Below, one piece after another: positions 1 to 6,368 of a DNA stretch of 8,098 nucleotides; the first letter of the stretch is position 1, and each line of letters opens with the position of its first letter. The translations under genes were made by a program, and so were the position numbers. Origin of the DNA: G001797105 sp964528155. Lineage in GTDB: Bacteria > Chloroflexota > Anaerolineae > Anaerolineales > E44-bin32. The stretch covers positions 1-8,098 of the forward strand of contig CAZGRL010000144.1 in the NCBI GenBank assembly GCA_964528155.1, in the 5' to 3' direction. The notes below the pieces were generated by a model. The model saw only the letters and a list, made by a program, of their open reading frames with translations, had not been told where the DNA came from and made no database searches.

Positions 1-690
1 CCATGAGGGCAGCATAGGAGCATGCCCCGTGGCATTGGCATAGTTGGATAGGATCCCTGCCGGCTGCTCACATGCCGTAACCCAGTAATCGATCTGGGGA
101 GCGGCCTCGGCTACCCACCGCGTCGCATTGTGGCCGAGTTCGACTCGGCCAACGGCTGGATTGTTCCACAGGAAGCCATAGCCCCTACTGGAGAGGAGAA
201 ATGGGATGCTGACCTCCGTATTTCGCTGGACGAGTTCAATGACGCAACCCTTTTGATCCAGCCGGCCGTGTTGATGCTGCCCGAGGCCATAGATGTGCTC
301 GTCTTCATACGATTCAAAGCATGCGTCGAGATGGAAGAGATCACCTTTCACATCCCTGTAGTGCCTGGCCATGACGGAAAGCGGATGGATGGGCCTCTCT
401 CTGAGAAGCTCCTTGCCGGTATTGGCGTTCAGAAAGGTGAGCTCACCCTGCGAACTGACCCGGACAAGCACTGCGCCGTTGCGAAGGCTGGCTCCTTCGC
501 TCTGAATCTCGATTTCAGGCACGTAATCGCCCTGTTCCAATAATGCGCTTGGCCAGTCTTCTCTTATGTGATTGAGGCGGGTGGCGCGAATGCGAACTCC
601 ATCACTCGCCCACGCCTCGACTTTCATGAGTTCATATTCGAGACGACAAATCAGGCTGTTTTGATCTCTGCTGAATTCAACCATGGGCAT
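1..690 (-). CDS. Glycoside hydrolase family 31, alpha-xylosidase-like (N-terminal part, cut by window edge)
   Basis: The minus strand is open from ATG at 690 to the window edge with no stop, giving the first 230 residues. Residues 133-137 (IYGLG) and the following QHQHG, then IPFLLSSRGYGFLWNN (162-177) and TGHAPMLPSW at the edge, match the beta-sandwich domain and the lead-in to the catalytic barrel of GH31 enzymes. The YGLGQHQ version is the one I associate with alpha-xylosidases. GH31 enzymes hydrolyse alpha-glycosidic bonds from the non-reducing end by retention. The catalytic aspartates lie beyond the edge, so activity and exact specificity (alpha-xylosidase or alpha-glucosidase) cannot be judged. 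Family members run to roughly 700 residues, so about two thirds is missing. No signal peptide is visible, suggesting a cytoplasmic enzyme. The start at 690 is chosen because AGAGG at 703-699 lies 8 nt upstream; an in-frame ATG at 684 is the alternative. The gene points the same way as the upstream transport operon but is separated from it by about 850 bp. Confidence 0.88.
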   Translation of the reverse strand, partial: MPMVEFSRDQNSLICRLEYELMKVEAWASDGVRIRATRLNHIREDWPSALLEQGDYVPEIEIQSEGASLRNGAVLVRVSSQGELTFLNANTGKELLRERPIHPLSVMARHYRDVKGDLFHLDACFESYEDEHIYGLGQHQHGRLDQKGCVIELVQRNTEVSIPFLLSSRGYGFLWNNPAVGRVELGHNATRWVAEAAPQIDYWVTACEQPAGILSNYANATGHAPMLPSW

Positions 691-1542
691 TGTATTTGCC
701 TCTGATATGTGAGTTCACGTTACCTTTCTCGGTGCCAACCCATGCGCATCCGTGTCGCAGACGCCGATTCTGTTCCTGGCACCCTGATCCTCGAGCAGCT
801 ACGGAGCTGATCTAAGACGGAAATCGTCTGAACCGTGGCGCAGCCTCCCGGGTTGCGCTCTTGAGGATCCCTTAGCCCGTCAGGTTCCTTGATTGTGGTC
901 TGCGGTCCGAACCAACGGGTGAGAGTACCCCATGACATTGCCGAATTCTACCCAGTTCAGAAAGAAAAAACATTCCCATCTGTCAAGGCAACCTCTTTGC
1001 CGAGGTAACCCCTTCGTTAGGAGAACGGTAGACCCACAACCAATAGACAATCGAGCCGGTAGCCTTGTCCCGTCGAACACAATTCTCTCTGTAGACGAGC
1101 CCTTGTCCTCAGACCGCTGGAGCAGGTAACCCATGGCCGGGGGCACCCCTGAGATTCTGTTGTGGCAGGGGAAACACCTCCTTGTTGGCTTCGCACTTCT
1201 CATACACTTGTCATCTACATTGCTACAGGTTCGCTTCCCCTCTATTAGCTGCCGCCGGGACCAATCCAAATGTGCTCCCCTTTGCGGCCGAAGTTAGGCT
1301 GTAAGTGGGGGATGGACATTCTTGTAGCCTTGAAGAACACATATGGATGCATGCTGCCAGAGACACCATATGCCCGGTTGCACCCATCTCCTTGCTGTCC
1401 CGGTATCTACGCTCTTCCCAAGTATGTCCACGTGTTGTGTTTCCAGACTTACTCCCTGAAGGCCGCAAGAACATGACAACTGACGGAGAGAGATCCACGC
1501 GCGAGTGCCGCCGCCATTTGAAGGAAAGGTGCGCGGTCAGTT
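691..1542. other. Long intergenic stretch without a supported gene
   Basis: About 850 bp lie between the MalG-type permease stop and the GH31 start. Open frames here are short (72 and 129 codons on minus, 65 and 68 on plus), Cys/Arg/Ser-rich, lack good ribosome sites and resemble no family I know. Near GH31 there is a run of small inverted repeats: GGTGCCA 731-737 with TGGCACC 777-783; CAGCT 796-800 with AGCTG 805-809; AGACG 815-819 with CGTCT 825-829; GCGCA 838-842 with TGCGC 854-858. A further hairpin at 987-1010 (GAGGT against ACCTC, plus outer pairs) is followed on the minus strand, after 16 nt, by a T-rich run at 970-961. A lone -10-like TAGAAT (950-945, minus) has no good -35 partner. 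The stretch may hold the GH31 promoter and leader, an RNA gene, or decayed sequence; I cannot tell which. Confidence 0.5.
1478..1542 (-). terminator. Candidate stem-loop directly after the transport operon (weak)
   Basis: AACTGAC begins one base after the permease stop on the minus strand (1542-1536) and is matched by GTCAGTT at 1484-1478. GCGCG at 1535-1531 directly continues the stem and pairs with CGCGC at 1502-1498, leaving a one-sided bulge of 13 nt. The loop is long and no T-run follows, so this is not a typical intrinsic terminator. It could be a 3' stabilising structure, an imperfect terminator, or chance. Its position right behind the last gene is the main reason to list it. Confidence 0.22.
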
Positions 1543-2412
1543 CTACTCCTTGAGCGCTCCCGCGGTGATTCCCACCGCGACGTAGCGCTGAGCGACCGCA
1601 ATCAGGAATGCCGCCGGGATCGCCGCCATCATGGATAGGGCCATGACTGGGGGCCACTCCACCGAAAAGTGGCCGATGTAGGTATAAATGCCTATTGTGA
1701 TGGGCGTGTGATGGGGATTGTTGTTGAGGATAAGCGCGAATAGGAAGTCGCCCCAGCCGAACAGGAATGAGAACAAGCCGGCGGTAATCAGCGCGGTGCG
1801 ACTGAGGGGCAGGATGATCGACCAGAAGATTCGCCAATGCCCGGCGCCATCGACCACCGCCGCTTCAGCAAGTTCTTGGGGAATACCTAGCATGAACGCC
1901 CGCATGATGATGATCGCAAAGGGCACGGCATATGTCGAGTCCGCCAGGATGACCCCCAGGTACGAGTTGAGGATTCCCAAGCGACTAAATATCGCATAGA
2001 GCGAAGTAGCCACCACGATGCCCGGGGCCATCTGTGCGATGATCAGAGCAAACAAGATGACCGAGCCTACGCGGGTGCGCACCCTGGCGAGTGCATAGGC
2101 GGCAGGGGTGGCGACAAGCAACATTATCCCGACCGTGCCCAGCCCGTAAATGAGGCTTGACCGCAGGTATTCCCCTGCCGTTGCCAGAGCCTTGCGATAA
2201 GCGTCGAGTGTTGGCTCCGGAGGAACAAAGGGCGGCGGATAGCGGAGAATATCTGTTTCGTGCATGAACGAGATGTTAGCGATCCAGTAGAAAGGAAAGA
2301 GCATCAATCCGGTGATGACAAGGCCTGCCAGGGTCCAACCCAAACGCTTGCTGAGCCGGACCACTTCTCCGCGGCGCCGAGTGCGCTCTCGATCCACAGC
2401 TGTCGCGCTCAC
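1543..2412 (-). CDS. Carbohydrate ABC transporter permease, MalG type (CUT1)
   Basis: This 289-residue inner-membrane protein forms half of the sugar translocation channel together with the MalF-type permease encoded just before it. A short basic N-terminus precedes a first membrane segment (about 27-48), and further hydrophobic segments lie at about 86-108, 117-140, 152-172, 208-228 and 258-276. The cytoplasmic EAA loop that docks on the ATPase is at 183-202 (EAAVVDGA, then a Trp-rich stretch ending in LP). The C-terminus QRYVAVGITAGALKE is typical for the family. I chose GTG at 2412 because AAGGAGG at 2426-2420 sits 7 nt upstream and the GTG overlaps the TGA of the preceding gene as GTGA. 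A longer reading from GTG at 2448 lacks such support and would start inside the neighbour. Length is normal. Transported sugar is inferred from the locus only. Confidence 0.93.
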   Translation of the reverse strand: MSATAVDRERTRRRGEVVRLSKRLGWTLAGLVITGLMLFPFYWIANISFMHETDILRYPPPFVPPEPTLDAYRKALATAGEYLRSSLIYGLGTVGIMLLVATPAAYALARVRTRVGSVILFALIIAQMAPGIVVATSLYAIFSRLGILNSYLGVILADSTYAVPFAIIIMRAFMLGIPQELAEAAVVDGAGHWRIFWSIILPLSRTALITAGLFSFLFGWGDFLFALILNNNPHHTPITIGIYTYIGHFSVEWPPVMALSMMAAIPAAFLIAVAQRYVAVGITAGALKE

Positions 2413-3404
2413 TCCGTCGCCTCCTTTTCCTCGCGATAGGCGTACCACAGATAGAGCAGACTGAAAACGAGCACGACCACCATGAGAACACTGCCTGCAG
2501 CCGCCCCGAGACCAAAGTCGAGCGTAAAGAAAGAAAGGCTGTATGCATAGGTGTTGAGAGTCTGACTCACGTTGGCAGGGCCGCCCCGTGTGATGGACAT
2601 GATGAGATCAAAGACTTTCAGAGTGTAGACGAGCCCAAGCAGCAGGACCACAGTAGACACGCTGCGGAGAAGGGGCCAAGAGATGTAGCGGAACCGTTGC
2701 CAGGGGCTGGCGCCGTCGACTGCGGCGGCCTCATACAACTCGGTCGGTATGGCCTCGAGTCCTCCGTACAGGATGACCATGTTGAAGGGGATGCCAATCC
2801 AGATGTTGGCGATCAGAACTGAGAGGGGAGCCAGATGTGGATCCGTCAGCCAGGCCAAGTGCTGGGAGGTCACATGGAGGGTGCGGAGTACGAAGTTCAC
2901 GACCCCGTAGTCCATGTCGAAAAGCCGCACCCAGATCGAGCCTGAAACAAGAATTGGTGCCAGCCAAGGCAGAAGGATCAGGGCTCGAAGAACCTTGCTG
3001 AGCGGGAATTTGCGCTGAAAGAAGACCGCGATCGCCAGGCCGATAGTGAACTGGAAGAAGAGCGACCCGAGCGTGAATACAACGGTGTTCTGGATGACGG
3101 TGCCAAAGTCTGGATTGTTGACAAGACGGCTGAAGTTACCGAGCCCGACGAAGGGGGCTTCGCCGGTGACAAATGACTTGGCTGTGTAGCTCGTGACAGC
3201 CATGTAGAAATTGAGGAGGATTGGATATGCATAGAAGGCCACCAGATACACGGCCGCGGGCACGAGAAAGAGAAGGCCGACGAACCGCTCCCAACGTTTC
3301 CAACGCGGTGCCCTGCGGCTAGCAAAGGGTGCGGCAGCCTGTGCCGCCGCACCCTCGCCGACGTCCGACACTTTCGGATCGTCGCCATCCTGCTTCGTTG
3401 GCAT
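2409..3404 (-). CDS. Sugar ABC transporter permease, MalF type (CUT1)
   Basis: This 331-residue membrane protein is the other half of the import channel. A 40-residue hydrophilic N-terminus precedes the first membrane segment (about 41-62, with LVPAAVYLVAFYAYP). Further hydrophobic segments are at about 104-128, 140-158, 192-214, 250-270 and 301-321. The EAA loop is at 225-244 (EAAAVDGASPW, ending in WP). TRGGPANVSQTLNTYAY at about 272-288 is the usual MalF-family signature near the C-terminus. The ATG at 3404 lies 5 nt after the stop of the binding-protein gene and has only a weak Shine-Dalgarno sequence (AGGG almost touching the ATG), so translation probably depends on coupling to that gene. 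It overlaps the next permease by 4 nt. No ATPase gene follows, so a shared MsmX/MalK-like ATPase encoded elsewhere is likely to power the pair. Confidence 0.94.
   Translation of the reverse strand: MPTKQDGDDPKVSDVGEGAAAQAAAPFASRRAPRWKRWERFVGLLFLVPAAVYLVAFYAYPILLNFYMAVTSYTAKSFVTGEAPFVGLGNFSRLVNNPDFGTVIQNTVVFTLGSLFFQFTIGLAIAVFFQRKFPLSKVLRALILLPWLAPILVSGSIWVRLFDMDYGVVNFVLRTLHVTSQHLAWLTDPHLAPLSVLIANIWIGIPFNMVILYGGLEAIPTELYEAAAVDGASPWQRFRYISWPLLRSVSTVVLLLGLVYTLKVFDLIMSITRGGPANVSQTLNTYAYSLSFFTLDFGLGAAAGSVLMVVVLVFSLLYLWYAYREEKEATE
2420..2426 (-). promoter_or_regulatory. Ribosome binding site that fixes the MalG-type permease start
   Basis: AAGGAGG, read on the minus strand inside the last codons of the MalF-type gene, lies 7 nt before GTG at 2412. 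This full match to the anti-Shine-Dalgarno sequence selects that GTG over the GTG at 2448 and allows efficient reinitiation at the GTGA overlap. Confidence 0.85.
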
Positions 3405-3409
3405 CCCTG

Positions 3410-4717
3410 TTACGGACTCGTCGCCTGTTGCTGGGCCGCCGTCAGGGCATCTTGCGGGGACTTGAGCCCAGTCAACGCAGCCTGGATTCCATTCATCAAC
3501 GCCACCGACACCTTGCTGTAGCCGGGCCCGAGGTTAGCCGGGGGGCCAGTCCGCGATAGCTCGGCGGCCGCGGCATCCACGAAACCCTTCATGTTTGGGT
3601 CATTTGCGGCAGCCTGTGCCGCCACTGACTGTCTCGCGGGAACGAATGCCTGGAGGGTCGCCCACTCAAGCATCTCCTTGTCCGAGAGGAGGCAGTTGAC
3701 GAACTTGCCGGCCGCGGCCATTCTCGCCGCGTCCCCGGAATTCGGGATCACGGCGACCTCACCTCCCATCGGTCCAGGGGCGGCACCGCCATTTGGCTTG
3801 GGGATCGGAACCACGCCGAAGTTGATACTGGCCTTTTCCAGTGCGGTCAGGTTCCAGGTGCCGTTCTCCTGCATTGCCGCTTTGCCGGCCATAAACTGGT
3901 CGTTCACGTCATTCTGTGACCACTGGACGACGGATTTGGAGGCGTAACCTTTCTTAACCAAGTCGGTCCAGAATTGCAGCGCCTGAACCGCCTCCGGCGA
4001 GTCAAGCTTCGAGAGATCCGCCCCCGCGCCCCAGAACCACGGCTCGAACTGGAAGGAAGCTTCTTCGTTCGCATTCGCTGAAAAGGCAATCCCATACACC
4101 CCGCCCTTTGTGAGGGCGGCGGCAGCGCTTTCGACCTCGGCCCAGGTGGTCGGCGGCTGCAAGCCAGCCGCTGCGAACATGTCCTTATTGTAGAACAGTG
4201 CCAGTCCATTGATGCCCGGGGCGATGCCGTAGACCTTGCCGTTCCACGACCCGGCGTCGATCAGATTCTGGTAGATCCCGGTCAGATCAACCCCATAGTC
4301 GGTCAGCGGCGCGAGAGCGCCCGTGTCAGCGACCTGCTGCAGAAACGGGTTGTCGAGCCGGAGGACATCAGGCAGCTGTCTCTGCTGCGCACCGAGGAGT
4401 ACCTTTGTGAGCAGGTCGTTCCCGGCGATTGACTGCCGATCGATTGAGATGCCTGTGGATGCTGTGCACTCGTCCAGTATCTTTTGGTATTGGGTGTGGA
4501 CCGGATCGTCAGTCCAATAGTCCCACTCAGTGATCTCGGTGACGGCGGGGGCGCTTGTGGCGGTTGGCTGGGGCGCCGCAGCTGGCTGCGTGGCAGCCGG
4601 AGGCTGAGCTGTGGGCGGAGCCTGAGTGGGCGCGGGAGTCGCTGCGGGAGCGCACGCTGACAGGATCAGCGCGGCCACCATGATGCCGGACCCGAATGAG
4701 AACGGATGCCTTTTCAT
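3410..4717 (-). CDS. Sugar-binding lipoprotein of a CUT1 ABC importer
   Basis: This 435-residue extracellular solute-binding protein (SBP family 1, MalE-like) captures the oligosaccharide and delivers it to the two permeases encoded downstream. It begins with MKRHPF, a hydrophobic stretch and the lipobox LSAC, with Cys22 as the predicted lipidation site. Residues 23-60 form an Ala/Pro/Thr/Gln-rich tether, typical of Chloroflexota lipoproteins. The mature domain starts near ITEWDYW (62-68). The segment NGLALFYNKDMFAAAGL, followed by PPTTWAEV, is the hallmark of this family, and AGKAAMQENGTW is the usual later motif. Many Trp and Tyr residues fit a carbohydrate pocket. ATG at 4717 is chosen because AAGGAGG lies 6 nt upstream and the signal peptide begins there; a longer frame up to 4888 overlaps the repressor gene and is not credible. 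It follows the repressor gene after 34 nt. The exact ligand cannot be read from sequence. Confidence 0.95.
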   Translation of the reverse strand: MKRHPFSFGSGIMVAALILSACAPAATPAPTQAPPTAQPPAATQPAAAPQPTATSAPAVTEITEWDYWTDDPVHTQYQKILDECTASTGISIDRQSIAGNDLLTKVLLGAQQRQLPDVLRLDNPFLQQVADTGALAPLTDYGVDLTGIYQNLIDAGSWNGKVYGIAPGINGLALFYNKDMFAAAGLQPPTTWAEVESAAAALTKGGVYGIAFSANANEEASFQFEPWFWGAGADLSKLDSPEAVQALQFWTDLVKKGYASKSVVQWSQNDVNDQFMAGKAAMQENGTWNLTALEKASINFGVVPIPKPNGGAAPGPMGGEVAVIPNSGDAARMAAAGKFVNCLLSDKEMLEWATLQAFVPARQSVAAQAAANDPNMKGFVDAAAAELSRTGPPANLGPGYSKVSVALMNGIQAALTGLKSPQDALTAAQQQATSP

Positions 4718-4723
4718 TGGTTT

Positions 4724-4730
4724 CCTCCTT
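4724..4730 (-). promoter_or_regulatory. Strong ribosome binding site of the binding-protein gene
   Basis: AAGGAGG on the minus strand is 6 nt from ATG at 4717, in the 34-nt gap after the repressor stop. It is far stronger than the AAAGG in front of the repressor. This fits the usual need for many more copies of binding protein than of repressor from the same transcript, and it decides the start codon. Confidence 0.85.
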
Positions 4731-4751
4731 CTTCCTGAAGGGCGAGAGAGC

Positions 4752-5780
4752 CTACGGATCGGTTTGCCTCGCACGAGATGTGCTACGCCGCACCTGCAAC
4801 TTTGGCGGCACGAGGATTTGTTCTGCGACTGGAGCGTCCGAATTGAGTAGGCGGATAAGCATTCGAGCCGCCTGCTGTCCGACCTCATGGCCGGGCCAGC
4901 TGATCGCAGTCAACGGAGGCGTCGTAAGCTCAGCCTCGTTACCAAATGCGATGCCGACAATTGAGCAGTCATCAGGAACCTTGCGCCCCGTGTCCTGCAG
5001 GGCGCGAATTGCCCCGGCAGCGATCGTGTTGTGCGCGACCACCAGGGCGGTCAGTTGCGGCTCTTCCTCTAGCAAGTTCTTGGTGGCCGTATAGGCCTTC
5101 TCGGGGTCAAGTTCATTTTCGCGATAGATGGGAGTTAGGTTGAACTCATGGATTGCCGCTTCGAATCCCAGCCGATTGCGAATGGCCGGGCCCAGACCCT
5201 CTTGAAACCACTTTTGGGGATAGGTTAGGAACGCGATTTGTTGATGTCCCAAGGAAACCAAATGGGCAAAGACCTCCATCACTGCGTTTTCGAAATCCAG
5301 GTCGATGTAACATAACCCTTCGGCCTCTTGGCAGCGGCCAATCATGACGAAGGGGTAATTGCTCTCCCGAAGCAACTCGACTCGCCAGTCGTGGAGAGCA
5401 ATTTGCATGAGGATCAGCCCGTCGGCATATGCGCCTCGACATAATCTGAGCAGGCTGGTCGGCGTAACTTGGCCTGTGATCAAGCCAAAGAAATACTCGT
5501 TCTCTGCTGCACCAGTGGCAATCCCGGTAATGAAGTTCATTTCTATCTGATTGGAGATCAACCCGGGAGTGGTTAACGGATAGTGGAGAGACACTGACCG
5601 AGTTCGGCCAGAGGCCAAACGCTGAGCTTGAACGTGGGGGAAATACCCCATTTCCTCAATTACCTTCAGCACACGTTGCCGCGTTTGTGTTGAGACATTC
5701 CTTTCGTTGTTGATGACGCGAGACACTGTTTTCGTGGAAACACGGGCTTTGGCCGAAATGTCCCGCAGGGTGGTGGCCAT
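4752..5780 (-). CDS. LacI-family transcriptional repressor
   Basis: This 342-residue DNA-binding regulator probably senses a sugar derived from the imported substrate. Residues 4-24 form the LacI helix-turn-helix (LRDISAKARVSTKTVSRVIN). The hinge helix follows at about 50-62 (VQAQRLASGRT), with the Leu that in this family is inserted into the central CpG step of the operator. The rest is a periplasmic-binding-protein-like sensor domain: an early part around SVSLHYPL, then MEVFAHLVSLGHQQIAFLT in the middle, and ALVVAHNTIAAGAIRAL, PDDCSIVGIAFGNEA and PPLTAISWP towards the end. ATG at 5780 is chosen because MATTLRDIS aligns with normal LacI starts and AAAGG lies 8 nt upstream; a TTG at 5801 would add seven residues without a good ribosome site. 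It is the first gene of the transport operon, 34 nt before the binding-protein gene. The doubled palindrome 41-68 bp upstream has the central CG expected of its operator, implying autoregulation. Confidence 0.94.
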   Translation of the reverse strand: MATTLRDISAKARVSTKTVSRVINNERNVSTQTRQRVLKVIEEMGYFPHVQAQRLASGRTRSVSLHYPLTTPGLISNQIEMNFITGIATGAAENEYFFGLITGQVTPTSLLRLCRGAYADGLILMQIALHDWRVELLRESNYPFVMIGRCQEAEGLCYIDLDFENAVMEVFAHLVSLGHQQIAFLTYPQKWFQEGLGPAIRNRLGFEAAIHEFNLTPIYRENELDPEKAYTATKNLLEEEPQLTALVVAHNTIAAGAIRALQDTGRKVPDDCSIVGIAFGNEAELTTPPLTAISWPGHEVGQQAARMLIRLLNSDAPVAEQILVPPKLQVRRSTSRARQTDP

Positions 5781-5820
5781 GGGGTCAGCCTTTGGCGGCA
5801 ATTCGCGATCTGGAGGGGAC

Positions 5821-5848
5821 TGACAGCGCTGTCATGACAGCGCTGTCA
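5821..5848. promoter_or_regulatory. Doubled LacI-type operator (two abutting 14-bp palindromes)
   Basis: TGACAGCGCTGTCA occurs at 5821-5834 and again, with no spacer, at 5835-5848. Each copy is a perfect palindrome with a central CG, as LacI-family operators have, and the 28 bp together are also a perfect palindrome about the 5834/5835 junction. The symmetry stops exactly at the ends. The block lies immediately downstream of the -10 box of the minus-strand promoter, covering roughly -5 to +23 of the predicted transcript, so a bound repressor would block start and escape. Extra TGTCA half-sites occur at 5856-5860 and 5873-5877. Assignment to the adjacent repressor is an inference from proximity and site type. 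Whether it also controls the divergent GH51 gene is unknown. Confidence 0.88.
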
Positions 5849-5849
5849 T

Positions 5850-5878
5850 ATAATATGTCAAGGGGCTTTCAATGTCAA
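5850..5878 (-). promoter_or_regulatory. Sigma-70-type promoter of the repressor-transport operon
   Basis: On the minus strand a perfect -35 box TTGACA (5878-5873) is followed after exactly 17 nt by TATTAT (5855-5850), one base from the -10 consensus. Transcription would begin near 5843, inside the distal copy of the doubled operator, leaving an untranslated leader of about 60 nt before ATG at 5780. The plus strand also reads TATAAT at 5849-5854, but no acceptable -35 stands in front of it. A strong core promoter overlapped by a tight operator is the usual design for a repressed, inducible sugar operon. Confidence 0.82.
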
Positions 5879-6013
5879 TAGGGTGGGGAGAATAAAGAAG
5901 AGGGCGATGAGCGCAGGCCTCGTATTTGTCTTCGTGAAGGGAATTGCGGAGGAGCCCCTCCCTGTTGCGTCTGCCTGTCAATGCCGCGTCGACACTGCCT
6001 TCATTTTCCGGAT

Positions 6014-6049
6014 CTTCAGACGCCTGCCAAACCACTACAGGCGCTGAAG
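6014..6049. repeat. Strong imperfect hairpin in the GH51 upstream region
   Basis: CTTCAG-A-CGCCTG (6014-6026) pairs with CAGGCGCTGAAG (6038-6049): twelve base pairs interrupted only by a bulged A at 6020, with an 11-nt loop CCAAACCACTA. Neither side is followed by a T-run (plus continues GGGGTTC, minus continues ATCCGG), so it is not a standard intrinsic terminator. It could be a leader RNA structure, a REP-like or transposon-end element, or a protein site. Only one copy is present in the window. Confidence 0.7.
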
Positions 6050-6356
6050 GGGGTTCACTCAGATGTGTTGAAGGAGGAAACTCGATCGGAGCTTGCTGAG
6101 GCAATTCACATTTGGGGGTGCGCCGGTTGTCGTGATTAATCCGCCGAGGACTCTGAGAATGACAAACGGACAATATCGTGGCCTGGCTCGTTTGGGCCCA
6201 GTGCAACAGCGAACACTCAACTGAATGCGCTTATCCGAGAGATCCTCATGATGTCCGTTGCATCCTGGGGCTTAGCTCAATGATGAACGCACCGCACTGT
6301 TCTTCACCGAGATATGTTTGTCAGCAAGGAGAGGGCAATCGGATCATTGTCCCTCC

Positions 6357-6364
6357 AAGGGAGG
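6357..6364 (+). promoter_or_regulatory. Ribosome binding site fixing the GH51 start
   Basis: AAGGGAGG ends 4 nt before ATG at 6369. It supports this start against an in-frame TTG at 6318, which would add 17 residues unlike the family's N-terminus and has no comparable site in front. Confidence 0.8.
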
Positions 6365-6368
6365 CAGC

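Larger units (their letters stand above)
5879..6368. other. Long leader region upstream of the GH51 gene, no supported gene
   Basis: About 490 bp separate the repressor promoter from the GH51 start. I find no further copy of the TGACAGCGCTGTCA operator and no convincing plus-strand -35/-10 pair. A 124-codon minus-strand frame runs through the operator and promoter and has no recognisable content. The clearest structure is the hairpin at 6014-6049. AAGGAGG occurs on the plus strand at about 6070-6076 without a start codon at the right distance. A reading frame from 6178, with inner ATGs at 6280 and 6283, ends in TGA overlapping the GH51 ATG. The GH51 promoter is presumably here but cannot be placed. 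Confidence 0.5.

Noticed and set aside
130..543. 137-codon plus-strand reading frame
   Set aside because: It is antisense to the GH31 coding sequence, whose opposite-strand translation carries clear family motifs. The frame is a shadow.
710..720. TGAGTTCACGT shared with 8026-8036 as a long-range direct repeat flanking the locus
   Set aside because: An 11-bp match is expected several times by chance in 8 kb, and the similarity ends abruptly on both sides. No transposase or target-site logic supports it.
880..1269. 129-codon minus-strand frame in the gap, Cys- and Arg-rich
   Set aside because: No ribosome site, no domain, unusual composition for the neighbourhood, and an overlapping plus-strand frame of similar quality. 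I could not support it as a gene or as a named pseudogene.
1223..1837. 204-codon minus-strand reading frame overlapping the end of the MalG-type permease
   Set aside because: Most of its 5' part lies in another frame of a well-supported permease, and its Arg/His/Ser-rich product resembles nothing. It is a shadow extended by a chance open gap.
5821..5848. Tandem 14-bp repeat as a CRISPR or satellite array
   Set aside because: Only two copies, no spacers, perfect dyad symmetry and a position at a promoter point to an operator.
5849..5854. TATAAT on the plus strand as a promoter for GH51
   Set aside because: The hexamer is perfect, but the position 17 nt upstream reads GCGCTG inside the operator. 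No -35 match at 16-18 nt and no extended -10, so it is more likely the reverse view of the minus-strand -10 region.
5832..6206. 124-codon minus-strand frame upstream of the repressor
   Set aside because: It runs through the -35, -10 and operator sequences of a strong promoter and has no family features.
6222..6235. TGAATGCGCTTATC as a second operator near GH51
   Set aside because: It shares only the GCGCT core and the leading TGA with the doubled site and is not palindromic outside the core, so similarity is within chance.
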